Positions 1 to 8,798 are shown, counted from the stretch's first letter. The stretch is DNA of 54,245 nt from Desulfobacterales bacterium (GCA_015231595.1 JADGBH010000025.1:1-54245), one strand, 5' to 3'. The notes: generated by a model from the sequence alone, not told the origin. Program-made: numbers and translations.

Positions 1-12
1 TAAAATACGACT

Positions 13-35
13 AAGGCTAAAATTATTAGAGATAG
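13..35 (+). repeat. Dispersed intergenic repeat, copy 1 (core only)
   Basis: The 23-base core begins AAGGCTAAAATTATTAG and ends AGATAG. It matches the core at 6476-6498 except for one base, and resembles 36691-36713 and the inverted copies at 3970-4056 and 34295-34379. The flanks here do not show the paired hairpins of the 36.7 kb copy. The element may be partial or cut by the window edge. Confidence 0.5.
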
Positions 36-123
36 AAATTTTAGTTAAAATTTATATTCTAACTTGAGAATATATTATTAACATGGTCAATACAACATAA
101 CTGGACCTTGTTTAATTGGTTCT

Positions 124-156
124 GTTGCAAAAATGAAAAAATAGACTTTTTGCAAC
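124..156. other. Stem-loop downstream of hcp
   Basis: A perfect 10-bp inverted repeat (GTTGCAAAAA / TTTTTGCAAC) with a 13-base loop lies 18 bases past the hcp stop codon. There is no U-tract after the stem on the hcp strand, so it may protect the 3' end or stop transcription weakly rather than act as a classical intrinsic terminator. Confidence 0.4.
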
Positions 157-174
157 CGAACCGAGGATTAACTT

Positions 175-1800
175 CTATCCTAATATAGCTTTAAGGTCTT
201 CATCAGGCGTACTGATAGGCATAATATTAAATTTTTCAACAAGAACTTTAAGCACATTTGAAGAAACAAACGCAGGAAGGGTTGGGCCGAGCCGAATATT
301 TTTTATTCCAAGATAAAGCAATGTTAAAAGTATAGCGCAAGCTTTTTGCTCATACCATGATAAAATCATTGAAAGCGGCAAATCATTAACTCCACAATTA
401 AAAGCATTTGCAAGAGCTACAGCGATCTGAATTGCAGAATAAGCATCATTACATTGACCTACATCTAAAAGCCTTGGTATGCCTCCTATATCGCCTAAAT
501 CTTTATCAAAGAAACGAAATTTCCCACACGCAAGAGTAAGAACAACACAATCTTTCGGAATTTTTTCGACAAATTCAGTATAATAATTTCTTCCAGGTTT
601 AGCTCCATCACAACCAGCAACTAAAAAGAAATGTCGGATTGCTTTATTTTTTACAGCATCAATAACTGCTCCAGCAACACCCATAACCGCATTTCGAGCG
701 AAACCTACCATTACAGAGCCTTTATCCGCATCTTCTTTAAAACCTTCCAGTTCAAGAGATTTTTTTATTGCCTGTTCAAAATTTTTATCGGCAATATGGT
801 TAACTTGAGGAAACCCTACAAGGCCTGTAGTAAAAATATTATCTTGATATGATTCCTTTGGCTTTTGTATGCAGTTTGTTGTCATCACGATAGCTCCAGG
901 AAATTCTGCAAATTCTTTTGCTTGATTCTGCCAAGCTGTTCCATAATGGCCGTAAAAATGGGTGTATTTCTTTAATTCAGGATATCCGTGGCATGGAAGC
1001 ATTTCTCCATGGGTATAAACATATATTCCTTTTCCTTGTGTTTGTTTTAATATCTCTTCGAGATCCTTTAAATCATGGCCTGAAACAAGTATGGCTTTTC
1101 CTTTTTTATGTCCAAGAGGAACTTTAGTTGGAACAGGATGTCCATATTTGCCAGTATTAGCGGCATCTAAAAGTTCCATAGCTCTTAAATTTATTTCTCC
1201 ACATTTTAAAACAAGACCAAGATAGTCATCAATTCCAAGATTTTTATTTAAAGTTGATGCCATTGCGTCTTGAATAAAAGTGTAAACTTTTTCATCTGAT
1301 TGACCTAAAATAGCTGCATGGTCAGCGTAAGCTGCAACGCCTTTAAGTCCATATATTAAAAGTTCTCGCAATGAAAGGAGATCTTGATTCATATTAGGAT
1401 CAGATTTTACCCCAACTTTTTCACCACTCGATATCAAAGCATTAATATCTTTTTCCGGGATAAAATTTGCCGCATCTCCTAAATCAACATTTCCGCCAGC
1501 AGCTTTTACTTTTAATTTTAATTCATCCCTAAGCTTTACAGTTTCGTTAATAAGCACAACAAATCTATCAGGATCAAAATTAACATTCGTTAATGTTGAA
1601 AAAACAGATTCACAGATGAATTTATCTATTTTATCATTTTTTATATTTAATTTTCTTCCTTCAACAGCTACTTTTGAAAGACCTTTGACAGTATAAAGAA
1701 GAAGGTCTTGAAGGGCTGCAACTTCTGGTTTTTTACCGCAAACTCCTATTTTAGTGCACCCCTCTCCTTTTGATGTTTGCTCACATTGAAAACAAAACAT
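175..1800 (-). CDS. hcp: Hydroxylamine reductase / hybrid cluster protein
   Basis: Class I/II hybrid cluster protein, a cytoplasmic Fe-S protein tied to nitrosative stress (NO reductase or protein S-nitrosylase activity; hydroxylamine reductase in vitro). The start is the ATG giving MFCFQCEQT, 14 codons inside the longest frame, with an AGGAG ribosome site just upstream. The N-terminus carries the cubane-cluster cysteines (CFQCEQT, then GCTKIGVCGK). C-terminal motifs that hold the 4Fe-2S-2O hybrid cluster are visible: TTNCIQ, VAGCDGAKPGRNYYTEF, TLACGKFRF, GQCNDAYSA and the Glu/Lys-rich SWYEQKA. The length of 541 residues fits the family. It is monocistronic; a FNR-like palindrome upstream suggests CRP/FNR-family (HcpR-type) activation. 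Identity is secure. Confidence 0.97.
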   Translation of the reverse strand: MFCFQCEQTSKGEGCTKIGVCGKKPEVAALQDLLLYTVKGLSKVAVEGRKLNIKNDKIDKFICESVFSTLTNVNFDPDRFVVLINETVKLRDELKLKVKAAGGNVDLGDAANFIPEKDINALISSGEKVGVKSDPNMNQDLLSLRELLIYGLKGVAAYADHAAILGQSDEKVYTFIQDAMASTLNKNLGIDDYLGLVLKCGEINLRAMELLDAANTGKYGHPVPTKVPLGHKKGKAILVSGHDLKDLEEILKQTQGKGIYVYTHGEMLPCHGYPELKKYTHFYGHYGTAWQNQAKEFAEFPGAIVMTTNCIQKPKESYQDNIFTTGLVGFPQVNHIADKNFEQAIKKSLELEGFKEDADKGSVMVGFARNAVMGVAGAVIDAVKNKAIRHFFLVAGCDGAKPGRNYYTEFVEKIPKDCVVLTLACGKFRFFDKDLGDIGGIPRLLDVGQCNDAYSAIQIAVALANAFNCGVNDLPLSMILSWYEQKACAILLTLLYLGIKNIRLGPTLPAFVSSNVLKVLVEKFNIMPISTPDEDLKAILG

Positions 1801-1860
1801 AATAAGTCTCCTTTCATTTTTATTGTTGATAAAAAGTTTCATTCAAATTTTTTTAATGCT

Positions 1861-1902
1861 TTTATACTCTAAAGAAGAAACCTTTTCATTGACTTAAGTC
1901 AA
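1861..1902 (-). promoter_or_regulatory. CRP/FNR-family operator and -10 box of hcp
   Basis: TTGACTTAAGTCAA at 1889-1902 is a perfect 14-bp palindrome of the FNR/HcpR type (TTGAC-N4-GTCAA). A TATAAA hexamer lies on the minus strand at 1866-1861. If that hexamer is the -10 box, transcription starts near 1854 and the palindrome is centred at -41.5, the standard class II activator position. HcpR regulation of hcp is established in Desulfovibrio. The link here is inference from site and spacing. Confidence 0.6.
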
Positions 1903-1925
1903 CAATAAAATATAAAAAAATAAAT

Positions 1926-3863
1926 TTACTTAGCTGTTTCAAGCCAAAAAAACTGATAGGAATCCAGGTATAAGCCTTGTCCTGCTGTATATGTTTTATC
2001 AGTAATATGATCATAAAAACTATAACCAAGTCCATGCATTCTAAATCTATTTTCAGAGAGAGTTTGCGGATGTTCAGAAAAATTTGAAACAACCATTACT
2101 CTTTGGCCCCCATTCTGTCGAACATAACCTAACAAATGAGGATTTTCAGTTGAAAAAATTTCCATTCCACCGTCTTGAAAAGCGGACAATTTTTTTCTAA
2201 TATTTATAAGCCGAACAAGTTCATTAAAAATACGCATTTCTATCCTTGCAGGATCATGTATTTTAGAGTAATCGTCCCACTTTGTTTTAGTCCTATGGAT
2301 CCAACGGCTGTCCTTAGCCTTACTTGAATCTGAAAAATAAGTATAATCATTTAAAATTCCCCATTCTTCACCAAGATAAATAAGAGGAATTCCTCCTATG
2401 CTTAACACAATACTTCTAAGCATTATAATACGTTTTATAGCTATTTCGATAAGAAGAGGATCTTTTCTTTGCAAACCTTGTTCAAGGCCAGCAAGAGATG
2501 CTAGCGTTCCTGATATACGTTGATCACCACTATCAGGATCGAATTGGAAAGGAAGTCCTCGAGCGAATGAACCTGGAAACTGACCTGTATAAAAATCGTT
2601 TAAAAATTTTCGATGACCAATAGGATCTATGTTTATATGACGAGCATCTTCATCATCAAATGTCCATCCTATATCATCATGACATCGTAAATAATTAACC
2701 CATGAACATTCATCAGGTATTCTATGACGCTTTCGCATGGCATATTCAATAAGCCTTACTTCTCGTGTTGCAAGAGATTCCCATAAAAGTGCCATAAGAA
2801 GAGGGTTATATGAAAGCTGACATTCATAAGGAGCTATATATTTTATTACCTCATCAGGATGAACAATTGCTTCCGATTTAAAAAGGAGAGATGGCGCTGC
2901 AATTCTGGCGATTGCATTATAAGCTTGAATAATCATATGAGCTTCAGGCTGATTTTCGCAATTTGTTCCAAGTCTTTTCCAAATAAAAGGAACAGCATCA
3001 AGGCGTAAAACTTCCACACCTCTATTTGCAAGAAATAACAATTCCTCTGACATAGCTCTAAAAACTTCGGGATTGAAATAATTCAAATCCCATTGGAAAC
3101 TGTTAAATGTTGTCCAAACCCATTTGCCAATACCTTCATGCCAAGTGAAACTTCCTTTTCTAACAGAAGGAAATATATCTCTAAGGTTGTTTTCATATTG
3201 GTCAGGCAATGTTCTATCAGGAAATATATGATAAAATTCTTGATAAAAAATATCCCCTTCTTTTGCTTTAATCGCCCATTCATGTTCATCTGATGTATGA
3301 TTAATAACAAAATCAAGGACAAGGCTTATACCTTCTTTTCTTAATATGCTTGATAGCTCTGCAATATCATCCATAGTTCCTATCATTGGATTTACAGCCC
3401 TGTAACTGCTAACAGCATAGCCACCATCGTTATCTCCCCTTGGTACAAGGTATAAAGGCATGAGATGCAAATAAGTTAAACCAAGTTCCCTAAAATATGT
3501 TATGTGTTCATGTAGATTAGAAATGCTATCACTAAATAGGTCAACATAAAGGACAGCGCCTATATTTTTTTCAGACTGAAACCATAATGGGTCGGCTTCT
3601 CTTATTGCATCAAGCTCTTTTAATGAAGAAGGCCTTTCAATCCAGCTCTTGGCCGCTGATAAAATTAGCATTTCAAGATGATAAAAAAAATCATAATGGC
3701 TTCCATATAAGTTTAAAAGAATATTAAAAAGTCGTTTCCATTCTTTTTTTAGCCTTTTCTCAAATATAGTGAACGCTTCCGCATTCCCTGAAAATAATTC
3801 CTCCAAACGAGACAAGACCCTGTTTAAGGATCTTTCGGTGTGTATTTTTAACCATTCAGACAT
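1926..3863 (-). CDS. Amylosucrase (GH13 subfamily 4)
   Basis: Predicted sucrose-glucan glucosyltransferase that builds alpha-1,4-glucan from sucrose and releases fructose, or a close GH13_4 sucrose hydrolase. It has 645 residues, the usual amylosucrase size, with the all-helical N-terminal domain (about 1-90) followed by a (beta/alpha)8 barrel. Catalytic residues are in place: nucleophile D289 in VLRLDAVPF, acid/base E331 in FKSEAIV, and transition-state Asp D396 in RCHDDIGW. All three are offset by exactly 3 from the Neisseria enzyme numbering (D286, E328, D393, from memory). No signal peptide, so cytoplasmic. AGGAGG precedes the ATG. It stands alone, with no sucrose transporter or glycogen genes nearby. 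The amylosucrase versus sucrose hydrolase choice is less certain than the subfamily. Confidence 0.88.
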   Translation of the reverse strand: MSEWLKIHTERSLNRVLSRLEELFSGNAEAFTIFEKRLKKEWKRLFNILLNLYGSHYDFFYHLEMLILSAAKSWIERPSSLKELDAIREADPLWFQSEKNIGAVLYVDLFSDSISNLHEHITYFRELGLTYLHLMPLYLVPRGDNDGGYAVSSYRAVNPMIGTMDDIAELSSILRKEGISLVLDFVINHTSDEHEWAIKAKEGDIFYQEFYHIFPDRTLPDQYENNLRDIFPSVRKGSFTWHEGIGKWVWTTFNSFQWDLNYFNPEVFRAMSEELLFLANRGVEVLRLDAVPFIWKRLGTNCENQPEAHMIIQAYNAIARIAAPSLLFKSEAIVHPDEVIKYIAPYECQLSYNPLLMALLWESLATREVRLIEYAMRKRHRIPDECSWVNYLRCHDDIGWTFDDEDARHINIDPIGHRKFLNDFYTGQFPGSFARGLPFQFDPDSGDQRISGTLASLAGLEQGLQRKDPLLIEIAIKRIIMLRSIVLSIGGIPLIYLGEEWGILNDYTYFSDSSKAKDSRWIHRTKTKWDDYSKIHDPARIEMRIFNELVRLINIRKKLSAFQDGGMEIFSTENPHLLGYVRQNGGQRVMVVSNFSEHPQTLSENRFRMHGLGYSFYDHITDKTYTAGQGLYLDSYQFFWLETAK

Positions 3864-4387
3864 TATTCACCTCCTACTTTTAAAATAAAGCTCTTTATAC
3901 AAGTTTGTAGATATAAAAAACTATTCTATTATGCAATAATAAAAAACGGTACTGTTTTTTTTAAATATTAAATGATCTATCATTACTATTTTTAGATGAT
4001 AAAATTTGTATTATCTTTTATTTTTTAGCCTTAAATAACTGAATTATATGTCAGTTTTTAGCTTGATTAGGAGCATATAAAACTAAAAAAATAATTCAAA
4101 ATTTCCCAAATAAATTTATCAAAGTTTTTATTGACATCTATAGTTCGAAGGAGTAAACAATGTATCATTAATATAATATAATAAGGGGGGAGAAAAAAAC
4201 GTCTTCTCTTTATTTTAACTCCCTTTAATTTTAATTAGTTCAATCCAAATTTAACAATTTCCAGCCTTTAACATAAAATTATAATAATAATATTTTTTAA
4301 GGAGAGAACATAATTTAAAACTTTTATCAAATTTTTTGAAGGAGGTGATTATAATAAAAGCGTTGAGAAATTTATTTTCTCCCAAGA
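3864..4387. other. Intergenic region before the riboswitch
   Basis: AT-rich DNA between the divergent amylosucrase and lipase genes. It holds a repeat copy (3970-4056), a TTGACA at 4131-4136 without a good -10 at 17 bases, and a G6 run at 4185-4190 starting a weak GAGAA/TTCTC stem. An unusually complete Shine-Dalgarno (AAGGAGGTGA, 4339-4348) has no ATG behind it. No gene is supported here. Confidence 0.5.
3970..4056 (-). repeat. Dispersed intergenic repeat, copy 2 (inverted)
   Basis: About 87 bases aligning over the whole length with 34295-34379. Shared segments include AAATGA, TATCATT, ATTATC, TTTATTTTT, AGCCTTAA, CTGAAT and ATATGTCA. The segment TTTTTAGCCTT is the reverse complement of the family core AAGGCTAAAAA. 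It lies between the amylosucrase and lipase genes. Confidence 0.65.
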
Positions 4388-4474
4388 TTGACAAGGGCAA
4401 TACTATTGAAAAATAGAGTCGCAAAGTCTTCGACCTACGTTCTTTATTTAGGAATATGGTAGCGGGACTGCCGA
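4388..4474 (+). promoter_or_regulatory. Cyclic di-GMP-I riboswitch (GEMM-I)
   Basis: The sequence follows the GEMM-I consensus step by step. AAGGGCAA is followed by a CTATT-GAAA-AATAG hairpin whose GAAA tetraloop is the docking loop. Then come GTCGCAAAGTCTTCGACCTA (canonical GACGCAAAGCC..CCGGCCUA) and GGTAGCGGGACTGCCG (canonical GGUAGCGGGGUUACCG). The 3' end is only about 10 bases before the AAGGAG ribosome site of the lipase gene, with no terminator hairpin between. Control is therefore more likely at translation initiation. It senses c-di-GMP; the direction of control cannot be read from sequence alone. Confidence 0.92.
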
Positions 4475-4495
4475 TTTTAAAAAAAGGAGATTTTT

Positions 4496-6328
4496 ATGAA
4501 AAAACATTATTATTTTACAATTTTTTTAAGTTTATTATTTGCTATAAGCATAATGCTACCATCAATTGCAGGAGCTTGTTGCTCATCTTTAACTTCTGAT
4601 TTTTACATTTCTTCAAGTTCTCCCAAAAAGGTTGGTACAAGTGAGCAAGTAGGTTTTATTAATGACGCGTGTGTTTCATGTGCAGGCGGAACCGTTGATA
4701 AAACATTATGGAAGGTTAACGGAACTACAGTCCTCGAACAAAGTGGAAAGCAAAATTTAAATTATTCCTTTTCAGCAGGCGGGGATCAGACAGTTTATTT
4801 GAAAGTATGGGATTATGGCTTTTTATGGGATGAAATTGATGATGACACCATGAGTGTTCATGTATTTAAAAACAAATATCCTATTGTTTTAGTACATGGA
4901 TTTGCCGGATGGGGACGAGAGGAAGTAAGTCTTAATCTTGGCGGAGGAATAACAAGTGGGATAAGATATTGGGGCGGTCTTTCAGGAGATCTCGAATCTG
5001 AAATGAATAATAGAGGATTTGAAATTTTTACAGCTTCAGTTGGTCCTATTACAAGTGCTTGGGACAGAGCTTGCGAACTTTATTCTGAAATAACAGGCTA
5101 TAACGTAGATGGAAAAGTAGATTATGGTTATGTTCATGCTGCTAATTCAGGTGGAACCGATGGCAATAACACCACTTTTACCCACAAACGATATGCTAAT
5201 GCTCAATTCTTAAGCAACAGTAACATTGATTCAACTACAAAAAGATTAAAAAACACTAAAGGACACATAATTCCTGCAGCAGGGCCAAGCAACCCTATTC
5301 ATATTGTTTCCCATAGCTACGGAGGTCTTACTGCTCGAGCACTTGCTTATCTTTTATCTAAAGGTACTGGCGGAAGCTCTTATTATGCTGAAGAAATAGA
5401 CGATCCTAATGACGCAAGCGATCAAGTTTCTCCTCTCTTTACTGGAGGCAAATCAGGAACACTTAGAAGCGTTACAGCTATAGCAACTCCTATAAATGGA
5501 ACTAACCTTACTTATGTTGTAAGCAACTTGCTTGGTTTATTAGATGACTTTGGAGTAAAAGCGATTTCTGGACTAACACAAGAAAACGTAACCAATGCAT
5601 TAAGCTCTGTTTATAGTCTTGATGTTGACCAATGGCAGCCTTCTGGAATAGATGATGCCCTTATCACATTTGACTCTGATTCTACTCCATGCTCCCCAGC
5701 TCCAGCTATTAAAGATATTTCATTATGGGATTTAAGTCCATGTTCTGAGCTTAATCAGTATGCTACAGCAGAATCTGATATCTATTATTTCTCAGTAGCT
5801 TGCGAAGAAACCTATAAAGACTGCAATAACTCTGAAAATAGATGGTGGTCAGAATATGCTCCTCCATGGATTTGCATATGGCCTGGTGCTAACCATGCAA
5901 CTTATCATGGTGGATGGATGATGGATGTATTTGTTTATCAGACTGACCAAATGGGAAAACCAGATTATACAACATCTAAAGGCTTAACAGACGCATGGAA
6001 AGAAAGTGATGGTGTTGTTAATACTATTTCGGAATATAAAGCCGCATGTGATCAATTTATATCTGCCCAACAAAATGGAACTGATAAACCTAATGCTGTA
6101 TCTGAAAGCCAAAAGACTCCTGCACCAGGAAAATGGGTAAATGTAGCTCTTTTACATGAAGACCACATGGATGCTATAGGCGGAATGGATGTATGGGATA
6201 TTTATGGCGAAGAAAGTTTTTCTGTAGATTGGGATGCTGACGGTGATGTTGATCAAGATGTGAATATTTACGATTTCTATGAAAATTTATTTGAAAAATT
6301 ATGGGATCTTCCTAAGTTTAGCAGCTAA
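4496..6328 (+). CDS. Secreted triacylglycerol lipase, family I.5-like, with N-terminal Ig/PKD-like domain
   Basis: Alpha/beta-hydrolase of 610 residues. The catalytic part resembles the thermoalkalophilic Bacillus/Geobacillus family I.5 lipases: oxyanion-hole segment PIVLVHGFAGWGREE, YWGGLSGDLE, SAWDRACELY (equivalent to the metal-site Asp region) and VDYGYVHAA. The proposed triad is S274 in SHSYGG (first Gly of GxSxG is Ser; the family often has Ala), D505 in SDGVVNT and H557 in HEDHMDAIGG. A signal peptide covers about residues 1-27, cleaved near AGA-CC (a non-ideal lipobox is possible). Residues 30-125 look like an extra beta-sandwich absent from the Bacillus enzymes. The gene stands alone between a c-di-GMP riboswitch and a strong terminator. 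Extracellular lipid hydrolysis tied to lifestyle switching is the inference. Confidence 0.85.
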   Translation: MKKHYYFTIFLSLLFAISIMLPSIAGACCSSLTSDFYISSSSPKKVGTSEQVGFINDACVSCAGGTVDKTLWKVNGTTVLEQSGKQNLNYSFSAGGDQTVYLKVWDYGFLWDEIDDDTMSVHVFKNKYPIVLVHGFAGWGREEVSLNLGGGITSGIRYWGGLSGDLESEMNNRGFEIFTASVGPITSAWDRACELYSEITGYNVDGKVDYGYVHAANSGGTDGNNTTFTHKRYANAQFLSNSNIDSTTKRLKNTKGHIIPAAGPSNPIHIVSHSYGGLTARALAYLLSKGTGGSSYYAEEIDDPNDASDQVSPLFTGGKSGTLRSVTAIATPINGTNLTYVVSNLLGLLDDFGVKAISGLTQENVTNALSSVYSLDVDQWQPSGIDDALITFDSDSTPCSPAPAIKDISLWDLSPCSELNQYATAESDIYYFSVACEETYKDCNNSENRWWSEYAPPWICIWPGANHATYHGGWMMDVFVYQTDQMGKPDYTTSKGLTDAWKESDGVVNTISEYKAACDQFISAQQNGTDKPNAVSESQKTPAPGKWVNVALLHEDHMDAIGGMDVWDIYGEESFSVDWDADGDVDQDVNIYDFYENLFEKLWDLPKFSS

Positions 6329-6367
6329 GCTTTTTTGCTAAAAAATAATTGTATAATTTCATTAATG

Positions 6368-6401
6368 GGGTTATCTGTAAAAAGCAGATAACCCTTTTTT
6401 T
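6368..6401 (+). terminator. Intrinsic terminator of the lipase gene
   Basis: Perfect 10-bp stem GGGTTATCTG / CAGATAACCC with a 7-base loop followed by seven T, located 39 bases after the stop codon. Confidence 0.92.
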
Positions 6402-6421
6402 GCTATATATTTTTTTAAATT

Positions 6422-6525
6422 TTAGGCATTGATTTTTATTATTGATAAATTTATCATTAATAAAAATCAATGCCTAAGGCTAAAAATATTAGAGATAGCG
6501 CATAAATAATTTTATTATTGATAAT
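6422..6525 (+). repeat. Dispersed intergenic repeat, copy 3, with a 56-base palindrome
   Basis: The left part (6422-6477) is a near-perfect palindrome. Arms of 20 bases beginning TTAGGCATTG, a single T-T mismatch, then TGATAAA/TTTATCA at the centre. The core AAGGCTAAAAATATTAGAG follows at 6476, then CATAAATAATTTTATTATTGATAATG, similar to the right hairpin of the 36.7 kb copy. It sits between a terminator and the next gene and has no coding capacity. Confidence 0.7.
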
Positions 6526-6585
6526 GTTTATAATTAAATTGTACCCGCCCAAAACTTTATTATAAATAAGGAGTGAATAACATTA

Positions 6586-8778
6586 ATGAGCCATAAAAAA
6601 CATTTTTTTAAAAATTTTTTCATGGGAATATCTATATTTTTTTGTCTATTTTATTTAATACTCATTGGGTGCTCTAATCTTAAAGCTAAAAATCCAACGG
6701 ATTCATCCTCAGAAATCAATATATCTGAACAAGATTCTCCGCCAAAAGTAATTATTCAAATGGGGCATTATTCAAAAATCACTTCCATTTCTTTTAGTCC
6801 TGATAGCAAGTTTATTGCTACCGCGAGCATGGACAGATCCATCAAAATATGGGAAAATTCTTCTCAATCAGAAATAAAAACATTAATGGGTCATAAACAA
6901 AATATTCCATCAATTTCATATGGTTCAAAAGACAATCTTCTCTTATCAGGAAGCTGGGATAAATCCATAAAATTGTGGGATACTAAAATTGGAGCTGAAG
7001 TAAAAAATATTTCTGGAGCTGAAAACATAGGTGAAAATATATATGCTGTGGCTTTAAGCCCTGATGGAAAAACAGCCTTAACTGGAGGATGGAAAGGCGA
7101 TTTAAAGCTTTGGGATATTAAAAATACCAAAGAAATAATGCCATTATCCGGACATCACGAATTGGTAAGCTGTGTGATTTTTAGTCATGATGGTTCAATG
7201 GCTGCATCCGGCGGAAACGAAAAAATAATTAAAATATGGGATATTCAATCTGGAAACTGCATTCAAACTTTAGAAGGGCATACAGGAAACATTTCAGCCC
7301 TTTGTTTTAGTCCTGATGATAATTCAATTTTATCAGGTAGCTTTGATGATACTGTAAAAGTATGGAATATTGCAACCGGTAAAAATATCCAAACACTTAC
7401 CGGACATACTAACAATATTTTAGCAGTTGGGTTTAGTTCAGATGGACAATTTGCGCTATCTGGCTCCAAAGATAATACAATACGAGTATGGCACATAAAG
7501 GACGGCAAAGAAATAAAAAAATTTGAAGAACGATTTAATCAAATTACTACAGTAGCATTTTCAAATGACGGGAAATTCGTAATTTATGCAATGGGAGAAA
7601 AAAATCCATTACTCGTTTTATGGGATATATCTTCTGGTAAAAAAGAGCAAAGTTTTGGAGGGAGCGGCAAAAGTATTTTTTCCATGGATATTTCTAAAGA
7701 TGGAAAATATTTGCTATCAGGCGGACCTTATGATGATAGTATTAAAATGTGGGATATGGAATCAGGGAAGCAGGTATTATCTTTAATGGGACATATAGGA
7801 GGGACAACATCTGTTTCCTTTATTAAAGATGATAAAACCGCTATATCAGGAGGCATGGATAGCTTTATAAGATTGTGGGACATTACAACAGGAAAAGAAA
7901 TTAAAACTCTTCAGGGTCATAAAGATGCTGTTTTATGCGTCGATGTAACAAAAGATGGAAATATAGCTTTATCTGGAGGTAAAGATAATATAGTTAGACT
8001 ATGGGATATAAATACTGGTAAAGAAATTAAAACTTTTGAAGGACATAGTAAATCAATTAGTGCTGTACGCATTCATCAAGATAAAAAAATAGCTGTAACA
8101 AGCGACCTTGACGGAAATATAAAATTTTGGAATTTAGATACTGGCAATGAAATTAGAGAACTTCAAGGCTCTAAAGGTATGATTACTTCCCTTAAAATCA
8201 GTCCTGACGGGAAATATCTTCTTTCAAGTGACAGCTACAGATTTATACAATTATGGGATATTGAAACTGGAAAAGCTATCCGTCAATTTCCAGGCCACAT
8301 GGGAGGAGTTATAACTGCTGATTTTCATCCAAATGGAAAACAAATTTTTTCTACCGGTAGAGATGATACCCTTAAAATATGGGATATAGAAACTGGCGAA
8401 AAATTAAAATCATTCAGCGGTTATTTTAGACCCATTAGTTCAATAGTATTTCATCCTAAAAAAGAACTTGTTATCATTGCACGAATAGATGGAACTCAAA
8501 TGATACTGGATGTAAACGCTGAAAAGGAAATTTATACTTTTGTTTCATTTATTGATGGCGAATGGGTAGGCGTTATGCCTGAAGGATTTTACACTGCATC
8601 ACAAAATGGTTCTAAATATCTTAACCTTCAATATAAAAAAAGAATAGTTAAGTCTGATAAATTTGATAATTTATTGAATCGTCAAGATTTAGTAAAAGCT
8701 AAGCTAAAAGGCAATTCTGGCGACTTAATTCCAAAGGAATATAAAAAAGTATTAGTAAAAATTAACAGCATTTTTTAA
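6586..8778 (+). CDS. WD40-repeat lipoprotein (two predicted beta-propellers)
   Basis: Protein of 730 residues. An N-terminal hydrophobic segment ends in LIGCSN, a good lipobox, so it is predicted to be a lipoprotein. From about residue 61 to 645 there are 14 consecutive WD40 repeats of roughly 42 residues, most with GH near the start and a WD, WN or WE end (for example KIWD, KLWD, RLWD, QLWD). Fourteen repeats fit two seven-bladed propellers. After them is a short tail with the motif EWVGVMPEGFYTAS, which recurs after WD40 arrays in other bacteria. Propellers of this kind are protein-interaction platforms; no catalytic site is seen. AAGGAG precedes the ATG. It starts a three-gene operon with a HAMP-like membrane protein and a GspC-like protein. 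Specific function is unknown. Confidence 0.88.
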   Translation: MSHKKHFFKNFFMGISIFFCLFYLILIGCSNLKAKNPTDSSSEINISEQDSPPKVIIQMGHYSKITSISFSPDSKFIATASMDRSIKIWENSSQSEIKTLMGHKQNIPSISYGSKDNLLLSGSWDKSIKLWDTKIGAEVKNISGAENIGENIYAVALSPDGKTALTGGWKGDLKLWDIKNTKEIMPLSGHHELVSCVIFSHDGSMAASGGNEKIIKIWDIQSGNCIQTLEGHTGNISALCFSPDDNSILSGSFDDTVKVWNIATGKNIQTLTGHTNNILAVGFSSDGQFALSGSKDNTIRVWHIKDGKEIKKFEERFNQITTVAFSNDGKFVIYAMGEKNPLLVLWDISSGKKEQSFGGSGKSIFSMDISKDGKYLLSGGPYDDSIKMWDMESGKQVLSLMGHIGGTTSVSFIKDDKTAISGGMDSFIRLWDITTGKEIKTLQGHKDAVLCVDVTKDGNIALSGGKDNIVRLWDINTGKEIKTFEGHSKSISAVRIHQDKKIAVTSDLDGNIKFWNLDTGNEIRELQGSKGMITSLKISPDGKYLLSSDSYRFIQLWDIETGKAIRQFPGHMGGVITADFHPNGKQIFSTGRDDTLKIWDIETGEKLKSFSGYFRPISSIVFHPKKELVIIARIDGTQMILDVNAEKEIYTFVSFIDGEWVGVMPEGFYTASQNGSKYLNLQYKKRIVKSDKFDNLLNRQDLVKAKLKGNSGDLIPKEYKKVLVKINSIF

Positions 8779-8798
8779 TTCCAGCAAGGGAAAATACA

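Noticed and set aside
4131..4177. Sigma-70 promoter for the riboswitch (TTGACA at 4131, TATAAT at 4172)
   Set aside because: Spacing is 35 bases instead of 17. Neither box has a proper partner.
7263..7508. Minus-strand open frame of 81 codons within the WD40 gene
   Set aside because: A shadow of repeated WD40 codons, with no independent evidence.
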